This document shows, piece by piece, positions 1-10,721 of a stretch of 64,000 bases of DNA. A model generated the notes under the pieces. The model was not told the origin of the DNA. It did not search any database and saw only the letters and a program-made list of their open reading frames with translations. A program made the position numbers and the translations under genes. Within the stretch, counting starts at the first letter, position 1. Every line of letters begins with the position of its first letter. This DNA is from Dermatemys mawii (taxonomy: Eukaryota; Chordata; Testudines; Dermatemydidae): NCBI GenBank assembly GCA_007922305.1, contig ML677386.1:8374155-8438154 (forward strand), given 5' to 3'.

Positions 1-45
1 GTGTGTATATATATATATATATAAAAAAAATATATATGTGTATGT
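1..45. repeat. (TA)n/(TG)n microsatellite
   Basis: Alternating TA with a short A run and TG steps at the very start of the window. Simple repeat, so exact length may vary between individuals. Confidence 0.9.
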
Positions 46-54
46 AAGGCAATT

Positions 55-1083
55 GTGGTTCTCTCCCCACCTGTCAAAGAGAGAGACCACGCCCCCTCAT
101 TGCGATGCTCATAGAGTGACTCCATTCAGGAGGAATTAGCCAACAGTTAATAGTCCCTAGCCTTCAGTCCAGGCTAGGTATCAGATGGGTCTGGTAGCCC
201 CGACACTCAGCCAGAGCGGGGCAGCACAGTTAATGGGTCTGGCCCACAATCGGGCCAGTTGGTGGCAAGTTTATAGCCCAGAGCCCTCAATCAGGATGGG
301 TCCACACTCAGCTCTAGCTTGCAGTCAGGCAGCACAGGACTAAGTCTGTCTGTCTAGGACCCTCACTCAAGGCGGGGCAGCAATCAGGTCAAGGGCTCTG
401 GCCTGCTGTCAGGCAGAGCAGCCCAGCAGTCTAGGGGGTATTAGCTCTCTAATGGGACAGCCAGCTAAACCATCTTGCGTCCCAGCACAGGCAGACATCA
501 GTCTTGCAGGCCTCCTAGCTTAATCGTAGGGAGGCTACCACCCCTGATTGTGGGGTGGTAGGGGTAAGGGGGTGCAGGCCCACTCACTCCATTGCCCAGG
601 GTCCTAACAGTGCCACACGGAGTGGTTCACCATTGGATTAATGGGGAAAGCCAGCTGCAACACGCTGGCCATCTTGCAGTCAGTAACACAGCCAAACCCC
701 ATTTGAATTCCCTGGGCTCCTTCCTACTCTCCCAGTCCAGGGGCACTTGGATTCCAGGGTTGTCGTCTGTCTCGCTGGGGTAAATGGCAAGTGGCAGCCC
801 CACCAGCTCCTCGGTGTCCCTGGTGTCTGGCAGCTCCGGCAGTCCCTCTGGATCTCTGATATTGTAGCAGCCTCCGGTAGGTCCGGGCTCCAGCAGAGGC
901 GGGGAGGCATCCTTCTCCTCTGGCAGCTCTGCCCCAACGGAGCTAGAGGGACGGCCTTTTATAATTCCTGTTCCTGCTCCGCCCCTCTGCTTCTGGCAGG
1001 GTGGCCATGGGTATCCAGTTCTGCCCACCAGAGGATGGTCACGGTTTTCTCCCCGTGTTTCAGGGAGGGAGACCATGCTCCCT
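55..1083. repeat. Degenerate subrepeat block, LTR- or satellite-like
   Basis: GC-richer than its surroundings. Many imperfect copies of a short unit resembling 'ccctcagtcagggcggggcagca' recur between about 160 and 430. A motif of about 40 bp containing ctctcccc...gagagagaccac at 55-96 returns imperfectly at 1038-1083 (ttctccccgtg...gggagaccatgctc), about 983 bp later. That fits either one monomer plus the start of the next, or related ends of one element. I associate this composition with turtle LTR elements, but this is memory-based. Overlapping open frames on both strands at 592-1091 (largest 149 codons, minus strand) lie inside the repeat and resemble no family I know. Confidence 0.5.
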
Positions 1084-1127
1084 TGCTATAATACATCATG
1101 ACTGATAGACATAAATATAGACATAGG

Positions 1128-1222
1128 CAGAGTGTGTATGTATGTGTGTTTTTATATGTGTGTATGTATATCTATATATATATCTATGTATCTGTATATA
1201 GATATATACACACACACACATT
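1128..1222. repeat. (TG)n/(TA)n/(CA)n microsatellite
   Basis: Runs of tgtgtatgtatg, tatatctatata and acacacacacaca form a compound simple repeat. Confidence 0.85.
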
Positions 1223-1344
1223 TAATGGAACAACAATGACATGTATATAACAACCTTAAGTAACCACATGATCTTATTATTGTAACCCTTATCCTCCATT
1301 CCCCCTAGTCCCATGTTTCTATTACACATCTTGTTTAAAATTTT

Positions 1345-1412
1345 AGGCTGTAAGATTTTCAAGGCAGGGGATCATGGTCTTTTTATCAGTATAACAAGCA
1401 CTTAGCATAGTT
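1345..1412 (+). repeat. MIR/L2-type SINE tail fragment
   Basis: The order 'ctgtaag...caaggcaggggatcatggtcttttt...acaagcacttagcatag' matches the tail seen in other MIR-like copies here (25128, 48505, 53660). Old and degraded. Confidence 0.45.
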
Positions 1413-2550
1413 TGAGATACCGTATAAATAATACAAATAACAACTCAAACAATTTAAGACTCTGGGATTCTCAGAGACTTTTTTTCCTAAAGCAAATTGG
1501 GTTCTGGGGAAAACAGCTACTCTTGCAGCTGGAGACTGGAGATTGTAGTCAGAAAAAGCATGGGTGAAGGCAATGCAAACTTCCCTACACTGCCTCACCC
1601 AGACTGTGTGGGACCACTTCTAGTGACAGTTCAGATTTCAGACTCATTTAATCCTAGAGCTCTCTGCTGAGATTACTAAAAATGACAGTGATGGTGGTTT
1701 TTTCTGATGGGGACTCTTATCTTCTAGGAACTGGACAGGTAAACAATTTCACAAAGGTCAACAGATTTTTTTTCTTTCGAGTGATTCATGATTCAAAAAT
1801 GTGGACGGTTAGCATAGGGCAACCTCTATGCAGCAGAGACCAGAGTCAAGTGGAACCATACGTGGGTCAAAATTCCATGATTCAAATAATATCAAACAAT
1901 GAACAAGCCTGTGTACGTGTGTGTGCGTTAGCAGCAAAAGTCACCCTCAGCGTGTGAGCGCCTGTGTGAATCAGCCTGTGGGAGCGAGCCCAACTGAGTA
2001 TCGTGGAAAGGACATCATCAGCATATGGTCGCTTAAAAAGCAACCTCGCTTAAAAAGCCATATGTTCCTTTGCTAATGGCAATTCTAAGTCCACTGTATG
2101 AAAGGGGGACTGAGACAGTTCTTGAGGGGTTACAGCTTGCACTGCTGAATCATGTTGGATGAGCCACTGTGCTCCACATATACAACTTTTTAACCAAATG
2201 TTCTTTTTTATGCTAAGCTAACGGAAATATGGTGAGTGATTTGTGAGCTCTCTCTATTTTGCATAGTCTGCAATTAGATTTCTGGAGCTGACCCTGCAGT
2301 CGCGATACCCGCAGTTTCCTACAGATCCTCCTCCTGGCATTGTTTGTTGTATACTCACCGCAAGACACATGAGGACCCCTAATTCATGGTTTGATTGAAA
2401 ACATTTGGTGTCAGTACATTAAAATAAAGGAAGTGGTTCTCTTCTCCCTGACCATATTCTCAGGCAGCCAGGAGGGAAGAAATCCAACAGATATGATCCA
2501 GTGAGATAATGCTTTGTTTGCATTACTGCCCCAGGCAAAGCACAAGATGA
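1413..2550. other. No gene; unassigned sequence
   Basis: No supportable coding region or recognised repeat. One local oddity is a duplicated 12-mer cgcttaaaaagc at about 2029 and 2047, flanked outside by catatg on both sides. Confidence 0.5.
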
Positions 2551-2557
2551 GTTATTG

Positions 2558-2912
2558 GGGCCTGGTCTACACATGCATTTTGTACTAACTATTTCAGTTA
2601 AGGGTGTGATTTTTTTTACCAAAATAGTTATACCACTACAGCCCCCTTGTGTGGATGCAGTATTACCAGGACAAAGATGTTTTCTACCAATTTAGTTCAT
2701 TTTCCTAAATTTATTGGAATAAAATAGTGGATAGAGAACTGGACTGGGACTAAGGAGAATTTGGTTTTGTCCCCGGCTTTGCCATTGGCCTGCTGGGTTA
2801 CCTGGGACAAGTCACTTTGGGCTGGATGTACCAAAGAAGCTAGACATTGTGATGCTCAGCAAACTGGTATCGTTAAAGTGGTATAAAATCTGTGTGTAGA
2901 CCAACCCTTATT
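2558..2912. mobile_element. MITE with 'ggtctacac' end, interrupted
   Basis: The left end reads gggcctggtctacac, followed by 'actatttcagttaagggtgtgattttt' and 'accaaaatagttataccactaca', as in a common reptilian palindromic MITE. A right-end-like 'tgtgtagaccaaccc' lies at about 2896-2912. The middle (about 2725-2822) is MIR-like, so the element is either internally replaced or two fragments lie side by side. Confidence 0.5.
2725..2822 (+). repeat. MIR-like CORE-SINE fragment
   Basis: The series 'gtggatagagaactggactgggac', 'ccccggctttgccattggcctgctgggttacctgggacaagtcac' follows the MIR pattern (tRNA-like head, then the CORE 'ctctgccactgacctgctgtgtgaccttgggcaagtcac'). No TSD seen. Confidence 0.6.
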
Positions 2913-4451
2913 CTCTACTAATCCCCAGAGCAAAGAAGCAGATGTTCCTTTCACTTGGAATGACTTTATGCTAGTGTAGTTGTAATCCTGTTGAGTTCAA
3001 TAAAGATTTTACTGAATTAGGCTCATGTTCAACAAAGCACTTTCACATCAAACTCAATGGGACTTATGCCTCAGTGGGATATAATGTATAAAGTTAAGCA
3101 TATTTCTCTAGGCTAACTCAGGGCCTAGAGCACCTGCTTAAATTAAAGCACATGCTTAAGTAATTTGCTGAACTGCGAATCAAGGGCTGCAAAGCACAGA
3201 GGATAGGGATAAAAACATGGATTTTCAAAAAGGTTTTGCAGAGAGCATCTGAAGATTTCCAAGACGTTTGAGAAATTGTCTGGGGAAGCTGAAGAAGCAG
3301 CAGCAGGGGAAACATTTCATTCCAGAAAGAAACGTTTACACTCTGGGTTTACAAATTGGTGTTACTGGGGCAGAGAAGGTCACTCTGGGTGCAGGTTGGA
3401 CGTAGCTTGGGGATAGGTCTGAGGTGGGCCACAGATCCATGTTTGCATAGATCCAGAGGTTGCAAACCCCTACAAAACTGGCACATAATGGCAACCCACA
3501 GATCCGCAGCTGGGGTGTATGTGTGATTTTCATCTTTCCAGTTATCCTGCACTCTGCTCACAAATAGCCTGAATAATCAGACTATCGTAGACACAGTGAA
3601 TTTCCTACATTTGATGCTTACTCCAAACTCTTACTAAAGTCTATAGGATTTTTTGAGTTTTGGGATGAATTTTGCTCTATTAAAATAAACTTTCTTTCAC
3701 AGATTCCTTCTTTTTTAAAAAAAGCTAGGAAATTAACTATGTTAACACAAGGTTACACAGTTATTTCTATTTCATTTGCAACCCTTTTGGAAAACAAAGT
3801 TGCAACACCGTTGCGTCCCTACTGAGTAATAACCATACTAAGGGAATTGTAGTAGACTTTATCTTCAGAGTTGTAGCTCAGTTCTTAACATGCCTACACA
3901 GGCAAAACTAAGTCACGAGCTCCCATCCACGATAAAACACCCACAGAAAGGCTTTTGTTTTAGTGGTGGTGAGGATTAATGTTCACTTTTGGCAAAGCAG
4001 GAAGGAAAGGTGAATTGCGCATTAGTTTGACTCCCTGTACTGTACAAAATTTGGACCTTGCAGCTTTCTTTACCTTTTGAAAATGAATTATTGCCTACCT
4101 GCCAGATGAATTAGAATATTTGCAGGATCAAAAAATGAGTGTGAAAAAGAAAAAATAAAACGAGTTGAAATGTGGGCAATTCTGCCTGACGATTTGATCC
4201 CCATTCCTTTGACTGTACTAACTTTGTTTTAATTATATTAATGCTTAGTTGTTGTTTTTTCCTCATTACCTTGGAATTACTGAGGAATTGTAATTCAGAT
4301 GAACTTTAGTGGATATAAATGGTCTGCTGTCTAATCTTCACTCACTGGGCTCCTGTTAGCCAACAGTTTTGTCTGGCTATGCTGGAGTTTTGTGTTGGGT
4401 TGATTAAAGCTTTGGTATTGCAGAGCTCCTGAGCTCTGCTAGAACTGAGCT
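2913..4451. other. No gene; unassigned sequence
   Basis: No coding signal: frames of 65-70 codons on the minus strand at 3118-3561 overlap each other and have no recognisable domain. No boundary-defined repeat seen. Confidence 0.5.
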
Positions 4452-4632
4452 TAGAATCGTAAAATATCAGGGTTGGAAGGGACCTCAGGAGATCACCTAG
4501 ACCAACCCCGTGCTCAAAGCAGGACCAACCCCAGCTAAATCATCCCAGCCAGGGCTTTGGCAAGCCTGACCTTAAAAACCTCTAAGGAAGGAGATTCCAC
4601 CACCTCCCTAAGTAACCCATCCCAGTGCTTCA
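4452..4632 (-). mobile_element. CR1 LINE 3' end
   Basis: Read on the plus strand this is the reverse complement of a CR1 3' end: 'agaatcgtaaaatatcagggttggaagggacctcaggagatcacctag' followed by the 'accaacccc..tgctcaaagcagg' and 'ccaccacctccctaagtaaccc' blocks. The terminal octamer-type repeat (attctatg) is represented by the degraded 'agaatcgtaaaat'. Severely 5'-truncated, as usual for CR1. Confidence 0.9.
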
Positions 4633-6397
4633 GACCAATGAGCTCCACAGGGCCAAAGCTTCAGACATGCAGAACTCCTAAGATCTATAGGAAGGAAGTT
4701 TTGTGCAGCTTCGTCCTACAGAAATGCTAGGCTGTGCAACAGCCTCCAAAGCTCCATAAAAGCCAAATTGCAGACCCAGCAGCTCTTGTGCAATCTGGCC
4801 AGTTCTCTATAATCAGCCCCTCGCCCTAAACACAGATTTCATCTTCTGCTGGACCCACTCTCCTTATTATCTGAAGCTTTCATATGTTCTCAGAGAGAAC
4901 TTCAAATAATTTGAACTGTACTTTATATAATCTCCCTTTAGCTCTTAAAAGAGAACTGATAGCACAAGAGGACTCACCCACACACAGATCTGCCAACTTT
5001 TCATTTTTAAGAGTGTTTACTTCCAAATTGCAATTAAATCCTAATGATCCAAAATTCTACCCCTTACAGTTCTGCAGCCCTGCAACATTCTACTTGCTCT
5101 CACCCAGGTCAAAGAGCTGGTGTGTTTTTTGACTGGTAAGTAAAATATATATATTTAATGATCATTATCAGTCATCAGAGTTAAGGGCAGATGCATAGGT
5201 TTTGTGCCTGTGCCAGTCAATTTTGAATGACATCTTTGCAAGTTTGCAGGAGTGTAACTACAGTGTTTTGGGCCATCACTGAAAATAATGCAGCGTTTTT
5301 TATAACTGCAACAACCATCCCTTAGTGTTTTTGCATCTGTTTTTTTACAGTCAGGATAATGAATATACACCGAAAAGGTGCACAGAAGAACCGCTGAACA
5401 GCAGAATTCCTGGGTTGACACAATGTTCACAGGAAGAGACGAGCAGGGGGAGTTGAACTAAATTAACAAGCAGTGCCTGCCAAGTTTGTTTTCAAGTAAC
5501 TGGAGAGTAAATATATCAAATGATTAATCCTCAGGGCCTCCCACAGTAGAAGAAGAAGGAGTGGTGAACCAGACCTTTCCCATTCTTCGGAGGTGAAGAG
5601 AAAATATGAGTGATTTCAGGAGTGCAAAAATCAATTCTCATGGGTCTAATATGCTTTTCCTTTCTCGTTTTCTCTACATGAACTAGAAAGAAACATTTCA
5701 GGCCCTCAACTTTCTGTGGGCCCAATTAGTAAGTGGTAATTTACTTGCGGCCATTGCTGTCATTTCCATTGTGGACACTCTCACAAATAAACTTAGCGGT
5801 TTTCTTTTAAGTGATTATTTGCATTACCCAGGTTTAAAGTGTTCATAATTCTTGCTCAAGGACAAAATGATCAGCTGTGAATCAAACACAAAGCCCTGAT
5901 TGAGCCTGAGCTTCGCAATATCCTTAGCGAACAGCTGAGTCATCAAGTGTAATCATGTAGCATAAAACCCACAAAAGATGGGAAAGACTGCGGTCCACCA
6001 TGTCCAGTCCTAGCAATCAGAGGAAACTGATTAAATCAGGTTACGTCCTAATGATGCTTACAGATGATCCCTTCTCAGAGCTGTAGAGGGAAGCAAAAAT
6101 CTCCAAAGGTGGCTGTCAATATGAGGTGGAGGGAAAATTGCTTCCAGTCCCAAATTTGATGATCATTTAATCCTGGGTTATGGCTGGCTCCTGCAGGTAC
6201 AAAGGACAGTTGTAACATGTGCTCAGTGTTTGACTTGCAGATGGGAAATTAAAGATGAATTACATTGCCACCAAAGAAGCCCTGTTTCATCTGGCTGTGT
6301 TCCCAGGTTGCAGCGTAACTTCCTGAGCCTCATAAACTGGTATAGTAGCATATCAGTATGTTTTGAGGATGGTCATGTTAGGCCCTCTTTCCTTTTC
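4633..6397. other. No gene; mostly unique-looking sequence
   Basis: No supportable gene. Frames at 4884-5725 are 64-91 codons with no domain. The 5815-5950 stretch is A+T-rich and low in recognisable repeats; it could be conserved non-coding DNA, but one sequence cannot show that. Confidence 0.45.
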
Positions 6398-6445
6398 AGA
6401 TTGCTCTTCCTTAGGTACTTAAGATTGCTCTTCCTTAGGTACTTA
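6398..6445. repeat. Perfect 24-bp tandem duplication
   Basis: agattgctcttccttaggta plus ctta occurs at 6398-6421 and again at 6422-6445 without any mismatch, so it looks recent. It is a multiple of three, which keeps a 95-codon frame open (6230-6517); I do not regard that frame as a gene. Confidence 0.9.
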
Positions 6446-6673
6446 TATGGCCCCCATACCTATAGTATCAGAACACCTCACAGTCTTTACTGTACTTATC
6501 CTCATAACACCCAATGAGGTAGGGAAGGGTGATTATCTCCATTGTGCAGACAGGGAACAAAGGCACACAGAGAGATTTAGTAACTTGCCTAAGATCATAC
6601 TAGAGCAAGGACTTGAGCCCAAGTCTTCGACATAGTAAGCTAGTGCCCAAATCACTGCATCATCCTTCATCTC
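6446..6673 (-). repeat. MIR-type SINE, nearly complete
   Basis: Plus-strand order is 'atggcccccatacctatagtatc', 'acctcacagtctt', 'caatgaggtagggaagggtgattatctccatt', 'ggcacacagagagatttagtaacttgcctaag', 'acttgagcccaagtctt', 'agtgcccaaatcactgcatcatcctt'. This is the reverse complement of a MIR-like SINE with CORE and tRNA-like head; the head lies at the right-hand end. Confidence 0.75.
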
Positions 6674-8500
6674 TAGAATGCTAACAAGCAGAGACAAGGT
6701 CATGGAAAAAAAGAGAAAAAATGTATTCTTAAATCCTATATAAAACCAATGCATCATGTGTACACAAGGCACAAAGGGGATTATTAAACAGGGGATAAGG
6801 GACATGCATACTAACATGTCATCTATACAGAGAAGCAAGAGAAACATATACGTAAAGGGAAATACTTCTAGAATGGCTTTTACTAACCAAAAGTGCTAAC
6901 AGTCTTTGTCTAGACTGAGTTACTTCTATGTGAAGTTCTTAGTAGCAGCTGCTAATGGAGATTTAGATCATGCTGGAGACATCCTCTGGGTTCCCTGTTC
7001 ATATTCTAGGAAATTGGGATTAGGTTAACTATATTACTCCTTCCTCTACCCTAAGGGCTGCAGCAGCTAAAGAGAACCCTATAAAATGAAAGCTGAAGGG
7101 AAAATAACTTCGGTTATCAGGGAGCAAACTAACCCAGAAAGGTTGAAAGAGGGAGCCCCCCACGCAGCTCTGAGATGATCTGTTACTGGGCTTCGCTGTA
7201 GCCTTTTGTTTTGCTTGTTTAAGGTTATTTATTTTCTCCAATTTTTAAATATAAGCTACTGACAACAAACACTTGGGAGAAAGCACTTTCTGTGAAACAC
7301 ATTTGCTGTTGGACTATGGCGGCCAATTCTGTTATTTTATAAGCAGCTCCTCCCACCTTAGCCACCCCTTAACTCCCTATATTTTTAGGCCATTGAAACC
7401 TAGATCTGAATATTTAAGCGCAGTCCATCTCTAATATTAATTATACTGGAAGTGCCGCTGTACAAGTGGATTTGTTGTTAGACTGTGAAGGTCTGACCGT
7501 ACATATGGTTTGTATCAACACGTGCGAGGTCATCACAAAGGTTATCTTGTTCAGATTGTAGCCCTTTGTTTGTCCATGTGGCCAGGTATGGTGCAAACAG
7601 CTGCAGTGTCAGTACAATCTTTCCATTGCCCTGCCACTGACCTCAACCCTGACCTGGATTACCAGACTGTGTGAAGATGAGAGGTTATTTAGGCTCCATA
7701 TGAGTATAGCTTTGAAGAGGGCTATGAATTAAAACTGACACTTTACCTTAAACACCTAGCCACAAGTTACTTGTGAAAAATCAGGTGGCCAACCAGAGAT
7801 CCAGCAAGTCTTTATGAGGCAATTCATAGTGTTCAGTAAAGCTTTCCTGCTCACTGGGAGCTTGCACGTACTCTTTCCAAGACTGAGAAAAACTGCATTT
7901 TTTAGAGATGAAAACTGGAAATTCTCCCGCGGGGTGTGGAGATTGGGGAGAAGAGATCTCTTACCACTCAGAAAAATTCACTATGTCAAGTGGCAATAGG
8001 GGACTAAAGTCTGCTGCAACAACCCCTAAATTCCACAGTAATGTTAATTTATTCTATTGCCATAAAATATCCGCTTATATTCCCCTCCCTCCATTTCACA
8101 AGATTCATAAGCAAAGTTTTAAAAAGAAATGTCAGAAATTCAACAAAATTATATATAATATTATCTTCAGTACCCTCTGTTAAAGATGGGAATAATGTGT
8201 AAGAGGCAGAACTGGTCTATATTTATTCCTGCTCTCTGCCTTCTTTAGCATGTGTTATGAACATTTAGTTACTGCGGGCTAAATTATCAGTGTCCCTCTT
8301 TATCTGATTCACTAGACAAATACTGTACATCAGAGAGAGACAAAGATAAAGCTACCCTTTTGATCTACTTCTGATACCAGTTCATAACTTTGTGACTCAG
8401 GCTTATCTCTACTCTATATATACTGTAGGTCGGAGAATAACTCTACTGAAGTTAGTGGTTTTACACTGGTGCAAGTCAGGTGTGAGGCCAGACTCAGGCT
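6674..8500. other. No gene; unassigned sequence
   Basis: Frames at 7029-7241, 7814-7999 and 7908-8183 are under 95 codons, overlap in different frames and have no recognisable domain. No bounded repeat recognised. Confidence 0.45.
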
Positions 8501-8501
8501 C

Positions 8502-8520
8502 AGTGTGTGTGTGTGTGTGT
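8502..8520. repeat. (GT)n microsatellite
   Basis: Nine uninterrupted gt units after 'ggctca'. Confidence 0.9.
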
Positions 8521-8574
8521 TCTATCTAATATTGGAAACAATGATTCATTGCATACATTATTTAATGAACTTTG

Positions 8575-8715
8575 CCTTTATTCGTCTAATAAAGTATTCA
8601 ACAAATAGTATTTGAATAGCTTTAGAGCTGGTACAATACTGCAAAACATTATTTGTTCAAATAACTTATTCAATGAATAACATCACTGAATCAAATAAAT
8701 AATATATTTGACAAT
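8575..8715. repeat. A+T-rich foldback-like repeat (attcaaata motifs)
   Basis: Repeated 'tatttgaata', 'attcaacaaata', 'ttcaaataac' and 'gaatcaaataaata' on both strands. A similar block lies at about 32215-32345. This looks like an old palindromic element, unclassified. Confidence 0.4.
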
Positions 8716-8815
8716 TAGTCATCCAGAGCTAGTTCTAATTGATCCAGTTAGAAAAGCGGGTGTATCTACTGACTCATAAGCTATTGATCCATTCTGCTGT
8801 CATTTGTTCTCTTAG

Positions 8816-9060
8816 GATACGTCTAGACTACAGCACTATATCAACCGAGCTCAACTCGATTTACTTCGTTTGATGTAAGCCAATGCAAAGCAGCACCTCG
8901 ATACGATGAACTCACATAAACATGTTGAGCTGGATTGCTCTTACCCCCGACTTCCACATTAGTACTGGACTAGATAGCGGCAATGACTTCTGGGTGTGCA
9001 GGTCATGGTTCCTGGCACTGCTCCAAACTGCAGCACACTGTGGAGGACTGTAAGAGTGAG
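8816..9060. mobile_element. 5' part of a 'gtctagac' MITE
   Basis: Begins 'ttaggatacgtctagactac', close to the ends of other MITEs here (tgtctacact). It contains 'ctcgatttacttcg..tgatgtaagccaatgc' and 'gatagcggcaatgacttctgg'. No matching right end found, so it is truncated or eroded. Confidence 0.4.
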
Positions 9061-9959
9061 TCAGTGGAATAGAAATTAAGCCTGATTCTTCACTTCCTTT
9101 CTCCTGGTGCAGTTATTTATGCCTGTTCAAAGTGGGTGCAAAATAATACCCACCCAGAATGGGAGCATTTTCCATTCACTTTGAACTCACTCTGCGCAGG
9201 TGTGAATGACAATCCAAGGTGCAAGGCAGTGGAGAATCGGTCCATTGTTCTTTATTAAAATACAAGGAAGAGAAAATGAGAAATTACATTGCCTCACCAG
9301 CAGGTATGTGGATAATTTATTGTAGAAGTGTGGGGAATCTTATTTCCTCCAGGAATTGGTTTCAGGAACAGGAATAAACAAAACCCATATTTTGTGGTAG
9401 TAGATATTTTATGACAGAAATTAGGGAGATGTGGTTATATTTCTGTTACTATTACTAGCCCGATGTTTTTTTCCTTTCACCACCTCCAATTCTTTCTTTG
9501 TATGAAAAACCCTCCTTCCCATCTAACATTTTTCAGGTGCTGTCTCTCACCAGAGAAGATTTTTTCCTCGGAAATGTTGAGATAAATCAGAAATCGGGTG
9601 CTTTGACAAAACAACATGTAGTTTGCTGTTTGAAAAGCTGTATCTCAAAAGTGTCTTGGTCAAAAAACATCATGGTTGTTTTCTTTAGCAATAACGTGGG
9701 CTATATATATATATAAACTAGATTTTTATTGTAGTTTACCCACACTGTCACCTATATGATACAAAATCGTCTAAAAATCATTACATACCATACCACACCT
9801 TCACTTTGAATAGCCCCTTACTCCTCAGATAGTTCCATTGTTTTGAGACTACTTGCAAAGTACATACTCATTAGCAAGGGTATTGGAAGATGGCCCATGT
9901 TGTATAAACAATTGTATGTTTATCTATTGTGGCACAAAATAAAAGCCCACATACTGCAA

Positions 9960-10092
9960 GTACTTATGCACATGTGGAACATTAAATGAACATATGCATG
10001 AGTAACTTTACTCACGTGAATAGTTCCATTGATTTCAAAGAGATTACTCATGTGAGAAAGAATTACTCATAAGGATTTGCAAGATTAGGTCC
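9960..10092. repeat. Member of the dispersed 'ttgacttcaatggg' hairpin family
   Basis: 'cttatgcacatg', 'gagtaactttactcacgtgaatag', 'ttccattgatttcaaagagattactcatgtgag', 'aggatttgcaagattaggtcc' form opposing copies of a short hairpin repeat also seen at 16972-17022, 23676-23712, 36006-36055, 51165-51210 and 63620-63660. Confidence 0.45.
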
Positions 10093-10297
10093 TGTGTATC
10101 TTTACTTTTCTATTAAAAATGGACTTTAGAAACAGATAAGTGCACAACAAAGAGCCCAAACAAAGAAAGTCACACAGACATGGTTTCATGACTTCTTCCC
10201 CAGTGAATATGGTTAACTAGTTTTCTTCATCAGTGAGCGGGGGTGGGGGGCGGTGGGAGAGAGAGAAGCAAATTTTAACAACCTTATTGAAAATGAA

Positions 10298-10496
10298 GTG
10301 ACAAAGAGTCCTGTGGCACCTTAAAGACTAACTAAAGTATTAGAGCATAAGCTTTCGTGGGCTATTACCCACTTCGTCGGATGCACGGGTAATAGCCCAC
10401 GAAAGCTTATGCTCTAATACTTTAGTTAGTCTTTAAGGTGCCACAGGACTCTTTGTCACTTCTGCAATTCCAAACTAACACGGCTACCCCTCTGAC
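10298..10496. mobile_element. Penelope-like element 3' ends in inverted orientation
   Basis: Two copies of the Penelope-like 3' tail meet head to head. Arm 10295-10370 and arm 10387-10462 are a perfect 76-bp inverted repeat around a 16-bp spacer (10371-10386). The plus-strand copy continues to 'caaactaacacggctacccc'. A 13-bp direct repeat, tattgaaaatgaa, flanks the whole unit (10285-10297 and 10497-10509), so it entered as one insertion. The minus-strand copy also carries 'catccgacgaag', part of the hammerhead-like motif. The family call rests on the longer copy at 32465-33065 with its GIY-YIG remnant. Confidence 0.8.
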
Positions 10497-10721
10497 TATT
10501 GAAAATGAATATGTTTTGCTGGAACTGGTCCTGCCACCCTAACATTTGCCACAGTCATGGGAGTCTTTCCATCAGTGTCCATGGGTTTTGAATCAGGCTC
10601 ACTGGAGGGAGTGATGATACAATACTTATTGGCGGGAATAATATTGAAGGGGTATCATTGGAATAATAATGTGGGAGAAGAAGTTGTGTCAATGTATATG
10701 AGCTGATGTGGAAAGCAGCAT

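Noticed and set aside
627..1091. 149-codon minus-strand and 114-codon plus-strand open frames
   Set aside because: They overlap each other and lie in a degenerate repeat block; no domain, no splice or start context.
6398..6445. CRISPR-like or satellite array
   Set aside because: Only two adjacent units without spacers; simple tandem duplication in a vertebrate-type genome.
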